A stretch of DNA of 64,000 nucleotides, from assembly GCA_021234155.1 (NCBI GenBank), contig JAJEKV010000011.1, forward strand, positions 13,247,255 through 13,311,254, given 5' to 3'. Made by a program: the position numbers and the translations under genes. Shown one piece after another: positions 11,701-23,147 of this stretch. The DNA comes from Isoetes taiwanensis (Eukaryota; Streptophyta; Lycopodiopsida; Isoetales; Isoetaceae). The notes below the pieces were generated by a model. That model ran no database searches. It had not been told where the DNA came from and was given only the letters and a program-made list of their open reading frames with translations. Numbering within the stretch: position 1 is the stretch's first letter; each line of letters opens with the position of its first letter.

Positions 11701-12054
11701 ATAAGTCTAAAGTAGAACTTTAGTTATTTCATCCTTGAAACTATGGAGTGTATGTTTGCTTTCATTGGTGTCCTTTGCACATGAAATGCCATTGAAGCCA
11801 TGCGCAATTCGAATTGTGCCACATGGCAGAATCTTTGTTTGAATGAAGGGTGCCACATGGAACCATTGAACAATGGGTGTCTATCTGTCTTCCATGCCAA
11901 GGTGTGAGCATTTACAGTAGAAATGTTGAACTTGAGCTTATGGGCATTTTGACATAATCCAGGCTCATTAACATTTGTACAAATTCCAAAATTAATATTC
12001 CTTAATCTTTTCACACCAATCCAACATTTGCCTTCAATTTATGCCTGACGAAAA
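8731..12054. other. No supported gene; scattered degenerate repeats
   Basis: No frame resembles a known protein. A motif with CTGCCATAT followed by TGCAGGGYTGTGAAAGG recurs (full at about 9606-9637 and 9815-9855, partial at about 9574-9590). The stretch up to 12082 may be the body of the Helitron whose 3' end lies there, but I could not find its 5' end. Confidence 0.4.
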
Positions 12055-12082
12055 GCCCAGCAACGCTGGGCACTTTTTCTAG
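12055..12082 (+). mobile_element. Helitron 3' terminus
   Basis: A perfect 7-bp stem (GCCCAGC, loop AAC, GCTGGGC; 12055-12071) is followed after seven bases by CTAG and then T. Helitrons end in a short hairpin 6-12 bases before CTRR and insert between A and T, so this is a textbook 3' end on the plus strand. The same terminus with minor changes appears at 39233 and 52953 on the minus strand. Confidence 0.8.
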
Positions 12083-13030
12083 TAGTCCTATAAGGAATGA
12101 ATTAAACCAGCCTTTTCAGTCGCCCCACTAAGTGAATAACAATATCAGCATCACAAGTAACATATCAACAAGTAATCAATTCCATATCTATTGACAAGAT
12201 ACAAACCTTATCTTCACCTCCTTGATGCTAGATTCAGAAAATGTTGCATCTGCACTGTTGTACTTTTTTTGTTATCACATCAATGTCTTCTCTAATATTA
12301 AGTTTGAAAGAGTTTTAGCTTTGATTACAACCTGTGAACTTGTCCTATATATAAAAAAATGTGAATAATTATCATACAACTGAAATGATTAACAAAAGAA
12401 GCTAATCCTGCAAATACCTCTTTCTTGATGGTGGTGGCGGTGGCACAATCTAGCGTGGAGATTTTCTTTTTGATAAGATTTCTTTTGCTGCAACCTGTCT
12501 TTGTCCCCTTAGAGCTGTAGAAGAAATACTGTTTTGGTTCCTCCTTGGAGGAGACTAAATAGCCTCCTCTTCTAAATAGTTTGGGTTAAAATCTGAATCA
12601 GTAGCAGGTCCAGAACTGGTATCTGCAACCATTGGTATTGTGATGATGCACCTACAACAGATAATGATCTAGTAGATAATGAAGCTGCAGTATACCAATT
12701 TTGCAATAGATGGAGCTTTTCCATTCAATAACATTGCACTTGATCATGAAATTGTATCAGCTAATGATTTTGAAGCTACTGATGGACTTGAGGAAGCGCT
12801 TGCAGCAGCGACTAGAGGGTTTTGCACCTCCTATTGATTTTGCTTTCAATATTGCCATCCTGTCGATTAACTCAATTTCACTATGCCATGATCGAGTTTG
12901 CACACAGGTTCTACGGGCTGCAGTGCCGTTCTCATTGGTTTTCTGGAACTAGAAACTGACACCTATTCAGATTGAAGCTGATCATGATCAATAATTGATG
13001 TAGATGCATGCGCGACGTCAATGTTGATAA
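12083..13030. other. No supported gene; weak acidic frame
   Basis: At 12700-12835 the plus strand has a short acidic frame (NDFEATDGLEEALAAATRG) with no start and an early stop. I do not recognise it. Confidence 0.3.
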
Positions 13031-13035
13031 GTTCT

Positions 13036-13368
13036 GAGTAAATCTTGGGAAAATTATCACATGTAGAGGGTCAAACTTCAACATTCAAATGCCTTTGCCT
13101 AGACGGATGGGGCATGATAGTTAAAGTGTTTATCAATGGCATCAGAGCCGAGTCTCAAGTTCAAGTCTCCATGGCATTCCAAGAGGGGGAGGAACAGATA
13201 TATGTTTGAGGGCAAGAATTCCAAGAGAGGGAGGAATTGACATGGTCTGAGGGCCTACGGGGACCACTTGAGTAAATCTTGGGGAGGCGTCACCTAATTA
13301 TCACATAGAGGGTCAAATTCCAACATCTAGATGCTTTTTCTATGTTGATTGGGGCATGATAGGTAAGG
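13036..13368 (+). mobile_element. Possible TRIM (miniature LTR element)
   Basis: Two related segments of about 91-99 bases (13036-13126 and 13270-13368) share GAGTAAATCTTGGG, ATTATCACAT, AGAGGGTCAAA and GGGGCATGATAG. Just inside the first one lies TGGCATCAGAGC (13137-13148), one base from the initiator-Met tRNA primer-binding site TGGTATCAGAGC used by many plant LTR elements. Between them an AAGAG-GGAGGAA block is duplicated. That suggests LTR-PBS-LTR in miniature, but I could not define LTR ends or a target duplication. Confidence 0.35.
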
Positions 13369-13369
13369 C

Positions 13370-14105
13370 ATTGTATCGGGTTCTCTGCAAATGGTCTTCT
13401 AGATAACAACACCCTCATCTGGAAACAAACGAATGATATCAATGTTAATAGAGACCAACGCATAAAATTTAGGTATTTCTGGTACATTCAGCTGTAACAT
13501 GTACATCAAATGTACGAAATGTTGATTTGAGATCAATCAACGTGCAATTCCAGTACATGAAATGCACCTAAAATGTAATAATGTACATCCATATACATAA
13601 ATGTATATAAAAAAAACCAAGCATCCAAGCATCAATGTAGATCCATATTCACAAAATGCACAGATATGTAAAGATTCACATAGGTATGGATCAAATCTAC
13701 ATCCGCACTTCAACCACAAGAAAAAATGCATCCAAAAACAACATGTACATCTCTTGGCAGATGTAGACTTATGTAAATACATGTACAACTGATACGTGAA
13801 CATAATCCTACATCTGCACTCCAAGATGAGCAAGATATATACCCATGTACATTCTACTTGCAGATGTACACTCAAAGACATACATCTAGAACTATGTAAG
13901 AACAAGATATGCATTAACCACCAAAAGAAAAAAAAGGTTACAATAACAAATAAGAATTAAAAGCAATGCATAAGATTAAACAAAATAAGAGTAGTAGAGA
14001 AACCAAGCTGAATTCGAATACACTTATTCTAGATGCAACCTTTTATGCCATTCTATTTTTTATACACCAGATAAGACAAGCAAAAGAGGCAATAAGCATC
14101 TCTGC
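13370..14105. other. No supported gene
   Basis: AT-rich DNA with many ATGTACAT-type words (13495-13880). No gene or element can be supported. Confidence 0.4.
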
Positions 14106-14108
14106 AAA

Positions 14109-14270
<162 letters not shown>

Positions 14271-14454
14271 CAGACATTAGAGTTTTTTTGGGATCACTTA
14301 TTGTCCCAAGCTCGATGCCAGCATGGAAATCGCGCGACCAATGAGAATTCGGGGGGGTACAGGCTTTTCTTCATCCATGCCTCCCTTCCCATGCCAGGTG
14401 TCGTCAAGGTACAGGTTCGGCATTATCCTTACCTACCTGCCCTGGAGGTTCGGT

Positions 14455-14489
14455 GGGCGGGAAGTAATAATTACAAATTATTCCCGCCC
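14455..14489. promoter_or_regulatory. Inverted E2F-like sites upstream of first element gene
   Basis: GGGCGGGAA (14455-14463) and TTCCCGCCC (14481-14489) form a perfect 9-bp inverted repeat around an AT-rich core. TTCCCGCC matches the plant E2F consensus (TTTSSCGC-type), which drives S-phase genes and is used by some plant DNA viruses. A TATA-like TCTATAAGTA follows at 14517-14526 and the first ATG of the gene below is at 14662. Confidence 0.5.
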
Positions 14490-14661
14490 TAAATTACCGC
14501 CCAAATGTTGGGGTGTCTATAAGTACCCCCCCCCCTTCCTTAACGGCTCTTCTTTTCGCGTCTCTCCATCCAGGTTTGCTAATGCTTTCAATCCTTCTAG
14601 TTCTCAAGGAGCTCATCGATTCGAGATCTGTTTGATCTAATTAATTTGCGGTTCATTTCGG

Positions 14662-15433
14662 ATGGCGATTACCTGTCCACAAATGAAACGATTTCGGTAC
14701 CGCTTCAATATATTTCTTGGGAGCTTCGACAATCCGACCGCCACTCGAGGGTCCTCATCGGGATCAAAGGCGGGAGAAATGTTATTTCAAGCCATTGGAA
14801 GGCTATTGTTGTCGGGTTCGAGGTGAGAGGGGAAGTATATATCAAGGTCAGACACCTATACACACCGACAGACATGAGAAAAGAAAAGATAAGATCTCGA
14901 CGTAATTTCCCTGAGCTTCGTGCGAATTGTGAGTTTCATTATATCTGTGCTAATCCGTCATTCGTTATAATTTGAAGAAATCAACTAATTGGGTTTCTGG
15001 TATCTCAGGGCTCTGTATTTCCGATGTGCTGGACCTGGAACCATCGAGTTCTATCATAAGCATCTTCCGTGCTTTCTATTATGATATTGGATCCTTGCTT
15101 TTGAAGGTCAAACGAAGTGCGTACCTGGGGGGAAAGGGGATTTGGTTCTTAAAATATGAGTATTATCCTCGAAAAGGCAAAATTGTGGACTTACCATTGC
15201 CCCCATTATCACAGCTTAGTTCCTGCCCAATGGATTCCAGTTTTCTGTTTCTTGCCAAGCTGAAATTGTCACAGGAAATTTTCAGTGCTTTGAAGGAGAA
15301 AGGTGGAGTCTGTGGACACGTGAAAGTAAATGTACCCATCGATATGTTTATTACCTTGTTTAAGAATGTCGAGAATGTCAAGAAGACTTCAAAAATGTTT
15401 CTTCGTAAAGTGATTGTCGATTGTTTTGGATGA
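14662..15433 (+). pseudogene. Unknown element gene 1, spliced and frameshifted
   Basis: From ATG 14662 the frame reads MAITCPQMKRFRYRFNIFLG and so on for 53 codons, to a good donor (AG|GTGAGAGG, 14823). The acceptor TATCTCAG at 15008 rejoins the frame as ALYFRCAGPGTIEFYHKH. About 25 codons later this frame stops, while the next frame (15081-15433) continues with LLLKVKRSAYLGGKGIWF and an Ile/Val/Lys-rich C-terminus. One frameshift near 15080 therefore breaks a protein of about 195 residues. I recognise no domain. The E2F-like repeat and TATA box upstream look like its promoter. Confidence 0.45.
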
Positions 15434-15960
15434 CATTTTATGTGATGAATGGTCATCCCGCCCCTGCATGAAGGAGTTGAGAAGGTACAAAGGCGGGATA
15501 AAGAAAGAAAGCGTTCAATCGGTATTGTATTCGAAAAGCAAACAGATTTACATTACCTTCAAATTTAGAAGATGGAGGGAAAAAAAAAGAAGGGAGCGAG
15601 ATGGGCGTGGGTTGCAAAGGGAACAAGACGATGCTGATGGTACCCATTCTCATGGTCATTGACATTGCTATCTTCAAAAGTGGTCAATTGTTTAAAACTT
15701 TAAAGGTCGAAGAAGCATGGTCTTTATTTGATGTAAGAATTATTTTGGAATCGAGAATGTGACTTAAACGCGTCTTCCATTTTTGGTAGATGGTGTCAAG
15801 GTAGGAAAAACGTAGGGAAGAATTGTATACAACAAAGCTCAGTATGCCTCTGTTGTACTTTCTTTAAGTGAAAAACAGTTAAACAAATAAATAACAATGG
15901 TGTTACTTGGGTTCAAATCCCGCTTGTTTGCCAATAACTTATATCCTTTTGCAAAGATAG

Positions 15961-16106
15961 CACCGTACCACCGTCATGAAATATGTGGAGTTTGTGTAGT
16001 CGTGTTGTGTAGTTTTTCGCACCGTGGCCACGGTGTAGTATGTTTTGCAGCTAACATAAATTTGGCCTTCTTTTCGGCAAAATATCGCACCGTGGCCACG
16101 GTGCGA
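15961..16106. repeat. Palindrome cluster 1 (hr-like)
   Basis: Two clear copies and one decayed copy of a GC-rich palindrome, half-site TTCGCACCGTGG followed by its reverse complement. Centres lie at about 15969 (decayed), 16027.5 and 16095.5. The last is perfect over 22 bases (16085-16106). The cluster lies between element genes 1 and 2. Confidence 0.85.
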
Positions 16107-16281
16107 ATACCTTATTGTTGTCTTTGGGGTTTATATTTGTTTTTTACGACCGGCCGGGTCGCGACATATTCGTCGGGGACACTTAAGACATTTTAGTTTC
16201 AGCAAGGCCATTCACTCGCGTGCACTTACTTTTAGGCGATCAGGTTTTTTATTGCACTAAAGGAGGCGCTACAATTCCGCA

Positions 16282-17802
16282 ATGTCAAACGGCAGGTCAG
16301 AGAAAGCTTGGGAACAGTTCGAGGCATGGTATGACCAGATCGTCAGAAAGGAAGCAGAGTATCGGCTGTCACACCCAGATGAGTTCGCCAACAGATGAAA
16401 ACCCGGTAGACGCCACTGTAGTCTACAATAACTTTTGCCTAACAGTAGATATAATCTCTGAGGCTAACAAACACATTGACGTGTATGGTCAGTACATTCA
16501 TGGTTTCATGGCCGTGGCAGAAACTGAAGCGCGTCCTTCTCCCCCGACTGGGAAGATTGTATTGAGTCTAAAGTCCTTTCTGATGCTTTTTCCCAAAGGT
16601 GACCAAGATAAGGTTCAAGGTCGCTCAAGAGACTGCCAAATTTACTTATGTGAGAAGGATGGGAAGGATAATTTATATCCGGTTGACATCATGTTTGCTA
16701 CTTACATGATATATACGGTTCCACCAACGGATAGGGAAAGAACCACAGTGAAGGCTATTGCGAGAACCTCGACCACCAGAGGAGGTATTTGATGCAGAGA
16801 AAGAGAAGGAACTGGTGGAAAAGCTCGACGAGGACGAGGATGAAGACGTAGACGAGCATGAAGAGAATCTTGATAGATGGGGTGTCACGGAAGCCTTGCC
16901 AGTTAATATAGGAGGGAAGGACTATCTTCTTCTCCACGATATATCTTCCATTACTGGTTTGAGGGAAGATGAGGTCCTTGGACAAATCTATGCTTTCGTT
17001 GTTGGTCTAGACGACTTCATTGACTTCGAGCCGGAAGTGCCTAGGGACCTGCACGATCTCTTAACTTATGATGGAACTTCAATAGCTCCTGAGAATGCTT
17101 TTGATAGAGTTCTGGAGATGGCAGAAATGGGCTTGAAGGAAGTCTCAGAAGTAAAGTTCGAGGCGAGTACATCAGAAGCTAAAAAGGATAGTGCAAAACA
17201 AGTATCAAAGAGCGAATCAAGCTCTTCAAGGTCGTCCATCAACATTTCTACCAAAGAGGTTATTGCATCTGATGAAGTGGAGGTAAGCTACCATAAGTTT
17301 GCTTATTTTGTTAAGTGCCTAAGAACGATTGTTTATTGCGCAGGAGATTTTTGTGGATGATTTTTGCGCCAGACATGACAGAGTTACCCTTGGCAGAGAT
17401 GCAAGTATCGCCCACTATATGGGCTACCTTTATAAGGGAGAGATCGCTGTGTTCCATTCTAAGTACAGCCCATATGGACCAGAAGAGGTCTTGAAACTTA
17501 AGGCCCTCTCGTTGATTGGTAATCACATCCCATTATCTGCCAATTCTGATCGAGTAGTGGCTGTTAGGAGAGACATCGCCACGCATATTTTTGGTGGCTT
17601 TAGTATGTATTCTATGGCTGCCAGTAGAGCTGCATTGGCCTTGTCCGGCGTGGATAAGGCTACAATTCGACTGACTTGGGAAGAGAGGGAGCCCCAGATT
17701 CCTCGCCTTATGTACCTGTTGGATGCTGGTCTGCAGGAGTCCAAATTGGAAGAAGTCGAAGTGTCCGATGACTTACATGTTTCTAAGAAAATGAAGTTGT
17801 AA
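16282..17802 (+). pseudogene. Unknown element gene 2, acidic protein, spliced and frameshifted
   Basis: The best start is ATG 16282 (MSNGRSEKAWEQFEAWYDQI); after 38 codons a 1-base shift near 16396 moves into the frame with NPVDATVVYNNFCLTVDI. A second shift near 16755 leads to a segment with an Asp/Glu run (EDEDEDVDEHEE). A clean intron of 61 bases (GTAAGC at 17283, GCGCAG to 17343) joins DEVE to EIFVDDFCARHDRVTLG. The C-terminal domain (about 150 residues) includes YMGYLYKGEIAVFHSKYSPYG and ends KKMKL, a possible nuclear signal. Repaired it would be about 490 residues. I do not recognise the family. It resembles a structural or nucleic-acid-binding protein more than an enzyme, but that is only an impression. 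Confidence 0.5.
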
Positions 17803-18323
17803 CCATTGTCAATTAATGCAAAGTCTTGTTTGAAATCTCTATTCTTGTTATAGAGTAGACGCTCCATCTTTGGTCCATTTAATAATGAATTGACCAGAAC
17901 TTGAGATTGCAGCAGCTAATCGAGCTACAAAATAGCTCATTTGAAAGATCTATGCCTAAGCTATGAATTGATACTAAACTTACTTCAATCATTAATCCGA
18001 GAGAAGAGCTATGGCATTCCAAATCTGGATCTGTTTATGGACAGTCTTGGTTCAATAATTAACCACTTTCATGGTTCAAATCAGGTCCCTAACTGGTTCA
18101 CTTTTGGTTCATGCAGAAACCTTATCTGGTGCACAATTTATCCTGCAAGTTCAGCATTGATCCTACCATAGTTCAATCATAAACCTATTTAAGTTCACAA
18201 TGCTTACCTGAATCTGTAACAAATTCACAGGATTTGAGCAAACAATTTTAACTCTTACATCAGCCAAGGAAGATAAGTAATATGTTATTCAAAATCAGAC
18301 AATGCATTTGAGAAAAAGAAGAT
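17803..18323. other. No supported gene; 3' flank of pogo-like gene
   Basis: Several GGTTCA words recur (TTTGGTCCA, TTGGTTCAA, TGGTTCAAAT, TTTTGGTTCATG between 17868 and 18113), and TTTTGGTTCAAC also occurs on the opposite strand near 21215. These may be subterminal repeats of the pogo-like element, whose ends I could not define. Confidence 0.35.
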
Positions 18324-20534
18324 TCACATTACATAATCTTGTGAATACAATGAATTGAGAGATCTGATTCTCTTTGCTGGTCTGCCATTAGCATGAACAA
18401 CAGAATCATCATCCCCATGACAACATTCATGGGTATCATCTAAACTGCAATCTACCACAAAATTACTATCAGGCTGGCTCTCTATCATATCTATAGGACT
18501 TACATGTTCATTATCATCTGGAAAATGATCTGCTGCCTCAGCAAAACAGTCTGCATCAGTTGCAATGGGAATTTGAATCAAAAGTTGTAGATTATTCTCA
18601 ATGGCAGGATTCACATCACAATCATGATTTTGAATAGATTGAGAAGTTTCAATAAGTCCACGTTCCTCAATAATCTCACAATCTTCTGCCTGCACATCAT
18701 ATTTGTTAGAATGTAAGGAAATATTTTAGAACAAATGCAAACTAAAAGATGATATTACCTCTGAATTGGGTTTTCTCTTCCTGCCCTTTGCTTGCTTTTC
18801 CTCCTTCTCCTTCTTCTTCCGTTCCCTTGTAGCCTCTCTCTCCTTCTTCCTTTGCTCCATTTCTTTCTGTTTTTGTTCTTTCAATTTCATCTTCTCTTCT
18901 TGAGCAGCCTTTTTCTGTTTAGTGGCTTCTTCTCTTGCTTTTTTCCTCTCTTTCTTCTCTACCTCTTCCTGCTCTAACCTAGCAATGATGTCTGCTTTAG
19001 TTACTAGGAGAGTACCCTTAATATCTTTTGGCACGAATGTTCTCCCTCTTGGTCTGCTTTGAGCTTGTTGCTGCCCAGCACCTGTAACATCATTTCTATC
19101 TTCATTTTCCTGCACAACAGCACCTGTAACTTGATGTACAGCATCAGCAAGTTCATTCAAAGCTCCATCATTTCTGTTTTCTTGAAATTCAAACTCCCTG
19201 CCACCTAATTCAGGGACTACCATGGCAGGATTGAGGGGCCATATCCCTGTCTTCTTAAATCCAGCAATAATGTTAGAAGGGGTTAAAGAACGCTCTAATG
19301 CATCACACACAAGAGATGCGAGTTCCTCCTTCACAGGCTCCACGCCTTTCTTATCAAGACTGTATTTTTTTCTCACATTTCTAAATGCCTCTTTGAAGGG
19401 CCTGAAACAAGCCACATCAAGAGGCTGCAACCTGTGGCTAGTGTGTGGGGGTAATTTAAGTATTTGAATGCCAAGTGAGGATGCATACTTGATCGTTTCC
19501 ACTTGAAGATGACTTCCATGTCCATCCAATATCAGCAAATGAGGATTTTCAGGTGAAACACCACCAGGCACATTAGATTTAAAATGATCAATCCAGCTTT
19601 TGAATAAATCATTAGTTATCCATGCTCTTTTTTGCATGGCCATAGCTGCATCAGGCTCACATCCATCCAAATAATGTTCCCTAGCTCTTACCCCTTTGAG
19701 AATGTACAATGAAGGAAGCTTATTACCTGTAGCTGATACACAACAAAGGACAGTCAGCCATTCTCTGTTCTTCATGGTTCTTTCAGAAATTTGCTTGGCT
19801 CCTTTTCTTGAAATCACCCTAACCCCGGATTCTTTTCCTACCTGCACCCCAGACTCGTCACAATTCCAAATGTGACTAGCATCAAATCCAAAGGTATTAT
19901 ATGCCTCTTCTAGACCAGAGTAGAAAGCATCCAAATTTGGGGCTGATATTGCTATTGCTCGGGCATTGTCCACAATCTGTGCTCTCCTCAAAGAAAGATC
20001 AGGATGCCTGCCTTTAAACAATTTCCACCATTTCATGCCCGGAACTCCATTAGTAAATGGAGTAGATCTGCCTGCACAAATTTCTGCAACTCTCTCTCTC
20101 TCCATTCCAACTGTAACCCCTGTTCCTTCAGCAGCCATTTCCAAACACCAGGTCACAAGATCTTCTTCCTCCTTTGGGGACAATGCCTTTGGCTTCCTTC
20201 CATTCTTCACATGGGAAAGATCAAACAACCAATTCCTAAGAATTGTGTGAGGAATTCCATGTTTTCTAGCAACCTTACGGATGCTTGAATAGCCTTCCTC
20301 AACTTCTTCAATGGCAGCCTTCATCTCCTCATTAGTCCATGATCCTCTCTTCCAATTCCTAACCTTAGCTTTTTGCATGACAGTAGGAATAGCTTGAACT
20401 CGGTTTCGGCATGCAGATCGAGGCCATTGAGGAATATCATGTACAGATGGATTCTCATCCTCAGCAGGAGAATAAGCAGGAGATTTAGAAACCTGGGAAT
20501 TTCTGGAACGAGTTTTGAGAGGCTTGAACAACAT
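18324..20534 (-). CDS. Pogo-like (Tc1/mariner superfamily) transposase, intact
   Basis: Two exons (20534-18759 and 18689-18324) with a 69-base GT-AG intron give a 713-residue protein without lesions. Residues 60-105 form a psq/CENP-B-type helix-turn-helix (SWTNEEMKAAIEEVEEG...SIRKVARKHGIP). A CENP-B-type DNA-binding second half follows to about 190. The DDE_1 catalytic domain has D226 (WNCDESG), D337 (LILDGHGSH) and D373 (LQPLDV), a DD35D spacing. A long Lys/Glu-rich coiled coil (about 520-590) and an acidic exon 2 follow. A TATA-like ATATATAAG lies about 45 bases upstream of the ATG. As the only undamaged large gene in the block, it is probably a younger nested insertion, though it could belong to the larger element. 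Confidence 0.88.
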
Positions 20535-20578
20535 TCTGGCTTGAGCAAAAAGGAAAAAAAAGCTTGCAGTAGATCATC

Positions 20579-20587
20579 TTATATATC
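20579..20587 (-). promoter_or_regulatory. TATA box of pogo-like transposase
   Basis: ATATATAAG on the minus strand, about 45 bases before the ATG at 20534. Confidence 0.45.
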
Positions 20588-20599
20588 TGGATTTCTGGG

Positions 20600-21225
20600 C
20601 GCCAATTGGTTTCTACAAAAGTACGAGGATCAATTTAAGAATTAAGGGTTGGATTATCTGCCACAACATCAATCTAAAGCAGGAAAGATCTGGAGCGCTT
20701 ATGGAAAAGAAGATAGATCAAACTTTGAATTTGTGGCTGGATTGCTTGCCACAACATCGATCCTAAAGCACCAGTAATCTGGAGCACAGATTTGGAGGAG
20801 GGAAAACTTTTTGAGGAGGGAAAAGTAGTTGGATTCATGGAGGAAAAATGCTCCTAGGTTTTTCAATGGCTGTATGCAAGCAATAGATGATCTTTGGAGG
20901 AAGAACCCGCATCTCAATGGTTGTAAAACCTGCATGCAATCAGCAAAAGAAGAGCATAACTGTGGACATAACATGGACAAAGAGTGAACACAACGGTAAA
21001 CTGATGGACCATTCCGGGAATGATGCATGCACCAAAAATAGCATATTGTTGCACCTAAATCGGCCAAATAATAAACCAAATAAAGCTCCATAATGCACAC
21101 CTGATGGGTTGGAAGCGAGCCATAATAGGAATAGATTGTGATCCAAGCTGGGAGAAAGATTGGACGAAGAGTGCAGGAACCCTAAATTTGTTGCCACTGA
21201 TGGGCCTTTGTTGAACCAAAAGGGG
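20600..21225. other. Upstream region of pogo-like gene with a twofold direct repeat
   Basis: A block (TGGATTRYYTGCCACAACAT, then TAAAGCA and ATCTGGAGC) occurs at about 20650-20700 and again at about 20733-20790. No gene is visible. The palindrome half-site GCCACGGTGTAGTAT at 21228 matches the right half of the copy at 16028, so the sequence just left of it may be an insertion junction. Confidence 0.4.
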
Positions 21226-21401
21226 TGCCACGGTGTAGTATTTTTGGTTGCCAGGCTGGATTGTAAATGGAACAAACGCGGCCGACATATTGTTTTTAAT
21301 TTTGGACGGAAGATGGTAGGCCGTTCCAATGGTGGAGACTCTACTCTATCCAACATAAACTTCAGTTTCATTTTAATTTGTTTTACACTTCTATTTTACT
21401 T

Positions 21402-21590
21402 GCACCGTGGCCACGGTGCGAAGACCGTGTTGTCCGTGCTTACAACTAACAAATATTCGCACCGTGGCCACGGTGCGAAAATGACTATTCCACATTATGT
21501 GGAAAGGTCTATTTCGCACCGTCGCCACGGTGCGAAAATAGCAGTTCCAACGTTTTTGGAGTGTACAATTTTGCACCGTGACTACACACA
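21402..21590. repeat. Palindrome cluster 2 (hr-like)
   Basis: Copies centred at 21410.5, 21467.5 and 21524.5 are spaced exactly 57 bases; a decayed fourth half-site follows at about 21571-21590. The second is perfect over 24 bases (21456-21479); the third spans 26 bases with one central mismatch. Spacers between them are unrelated in sequence. Confidence 0.9.
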
Positions 21591-21799
21591 CTGTGAAGAG
21601 AATGCTTATCTGAATTTAGAATCTACATGTAAGGAAAAATTTCCAAGAGCTTTCCAAATTGAAAATGTGCGGTAAATATATGGATCATATGTTTCTATCT
21701 CTTATGGTTACATACTTATAACTAGAGAATGTCTGAAATATTGTAGTAACAGAATTTAGAACTCATATAAGAGGCATAGCATACATAAATGCAGAAGAT

Positions 21800-22045
21800 C
21801 ATTCGCAATCGAGATCATCATGAGCAGCAAGTTGAGTGATGCGATTAATCTCATAGACGTGGCACGCCTCGAACCCGATGAAGGTGGATAACAACACGAT
21901 AAACCCGTTGGAAGAATGATTTCGACCCTCTCTCTACCCCCCCTTCCAGCCCGAGAATCAAGGGGGATACCCCTCCGAGAACATCTATAAAGATCATTAT
22001 ATTTCATAGTGCAAGTAATGGAGTCTATAGGGAAGGTAGACCCCA
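21800..22045 (-). pseudogene. Frameshifted paralogue of the 82-residue element gene
   Basis: The first part (DSITCTMKYNDLYRCSRRGIP) parallels the neighbour's DSITCKMNHENFKQCREREIP. After a frame change the rest reads VYRVVIHLHRVRG... EINRITQ... AHDDLDCE, matching the neighbour's PFDVIIHLIWNRE... MIEKITG... GDNDSEES in order. It is therefore a tandem duplicate broken by at least two frame changes. Confidence 0.55.
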
Positions 22046-22247
22046 CAAATAAGAATAACCAGGCCGAGACATAGCAAATGGATGCCTTCTCCATTGAATG
22101 AATGGAGCTGTACTTATATCGAACAAAATTATTGACATGCACTGTAGCAGCATTATTGGTTATATATACGAGCATAATGTACAAAATACACGATCATGAA
22201 CTCTTCAAATAAGTATTGACAATATGATCCAGATGACACGTATTGAT

Positions 22248-22496
22248 TTAGGGGGACTCTTCTGAGTCATTGTCACCAGGCACCCCAGTGATCTTTTCTA
22301 TCATGTACATTTGATGCTCTCTATTCCATATTAGATGGATGATAACATCGAAGGGATCAGGATAATAGCGAGGATTGAGAGCGGCAGTGGTCATCCAGTC
22401 TTCCATGGGTATTTCTCGCTCGCGACACTGCTTGAAGTTTTCGTGATTCATCTTGCAGGTGATGGAATCACGTTCAGGACCAGGAGGAGGCCACAT
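22248..22496 (-). CDS. Small unknown element protein, 82 residues
   Basis: The first ATG in this open frame (22496) gives MWPPPGPERDSITCKM and so on. The protein has two cysteines, a central charged stretch and an acidic C-terminus (GVPGDNDSEESP). A diverged second copy lies just downstream, so this small family is under real coding constraint or was recently. No domain is recognised. Confidence 0.5.
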   Translation of the reverse strand: MWPPPGPERDSITCKMNHENFKQCREREIPMEDWMTTAALNPRYYPDPFDVIIHLIWNREHQMYMIEKITGVPGDNDSEESP

Positions 22497-22679
22497 GGCC
22501 AATGTTGCTACACTCGGCAATTTGATGTATATTTATACCCACCAAAATTATTGATGGTATGTACGCACCAAAATTATTGATCGTATATACATAGAAATTA
22601 TTGGATTATATACATACTTGTATGGTACTCGTTTAATGGCATATATACCTGATTTCTCTTTAAATAGGCATCTATGCCT

Positions 22680-22875
22680 TCACTGTCTATCATTGTCTTT
22701 GCTTCTTGTTTGCTCCTTGCCTCTTGTCCGCCTCTTGTCTGCTCCTTGCCTCCCTGTCTGCACCACTAATTTCCTGTCTGCTCCACTAATTTCTTGTCTG
22801 ATCCACTAATTTCTTGTCTGCTCCTTGCCTCCCTGTCTGCTCCACTAATTTCTCTTCTGCTCCACTAATTTCTTG
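22680..22875. repeat. CT-rich minisatellite upstream of a small gene
   Basis: Degenerate repeats of CTGTCTGCTCCACTAATTTC and CTTGTCTGCTCCTTGCC. A TATA-like TTTAAATAG lies at about 22661. It may be the transcribed leader of the gene that starts at 22879. Confidence 0.6.
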
Positions 22876-22878
22876 CAA

Positions 22879-23147
22879 ATGGTAACTTTGCAAGAACATC
22901 CTCGCTGGGCTGATCCGGAATACACGCAAGCGTCTTGGCGTAAATACGATGCACTTTTGATGATTTTTTTAGCAACTTTTGGGAGCATCGATGGCGTCAC
23001 GGTCCAACCACAGAGCTTGCAAGGCAGCTGAGCAACTTCATTATCGATCGCTATACTCGACATCTCCCTCCACTGGAGGAGATCAATTCGAGTCAGGCAA
23101 GGTTCAATCTAAGTGCTTTGGGACTTCTTGAACCCCCTCGAGTTTAG
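22879..23147 (+). pseudogene. Unknown small element gene, one frameshift
   Basis: ATG 22879 opens MVTLQEHPRWADPEYTQASW and continues for 50 codons. Around 23027 the adjoining frame takes over (ARQLSNFIIDRYTRHLPPLE) to a stop at 23147, together about 90 residues. The Trp/Tyr-rich start and the helical second half look like one protein with a 1-base indel. Both frames are under 60 codons, so it is easy to miss. Family unknown. Confidence 0.4.

Noticed and set aside
16282-17802. Element gene 2 as a plant rhabdovirus-type nucleoprotein
   Set aside because: The length and acidic, mixed composition prompted the idea, but I could not match conserved nucleoprotein motifs, so I make no family call.
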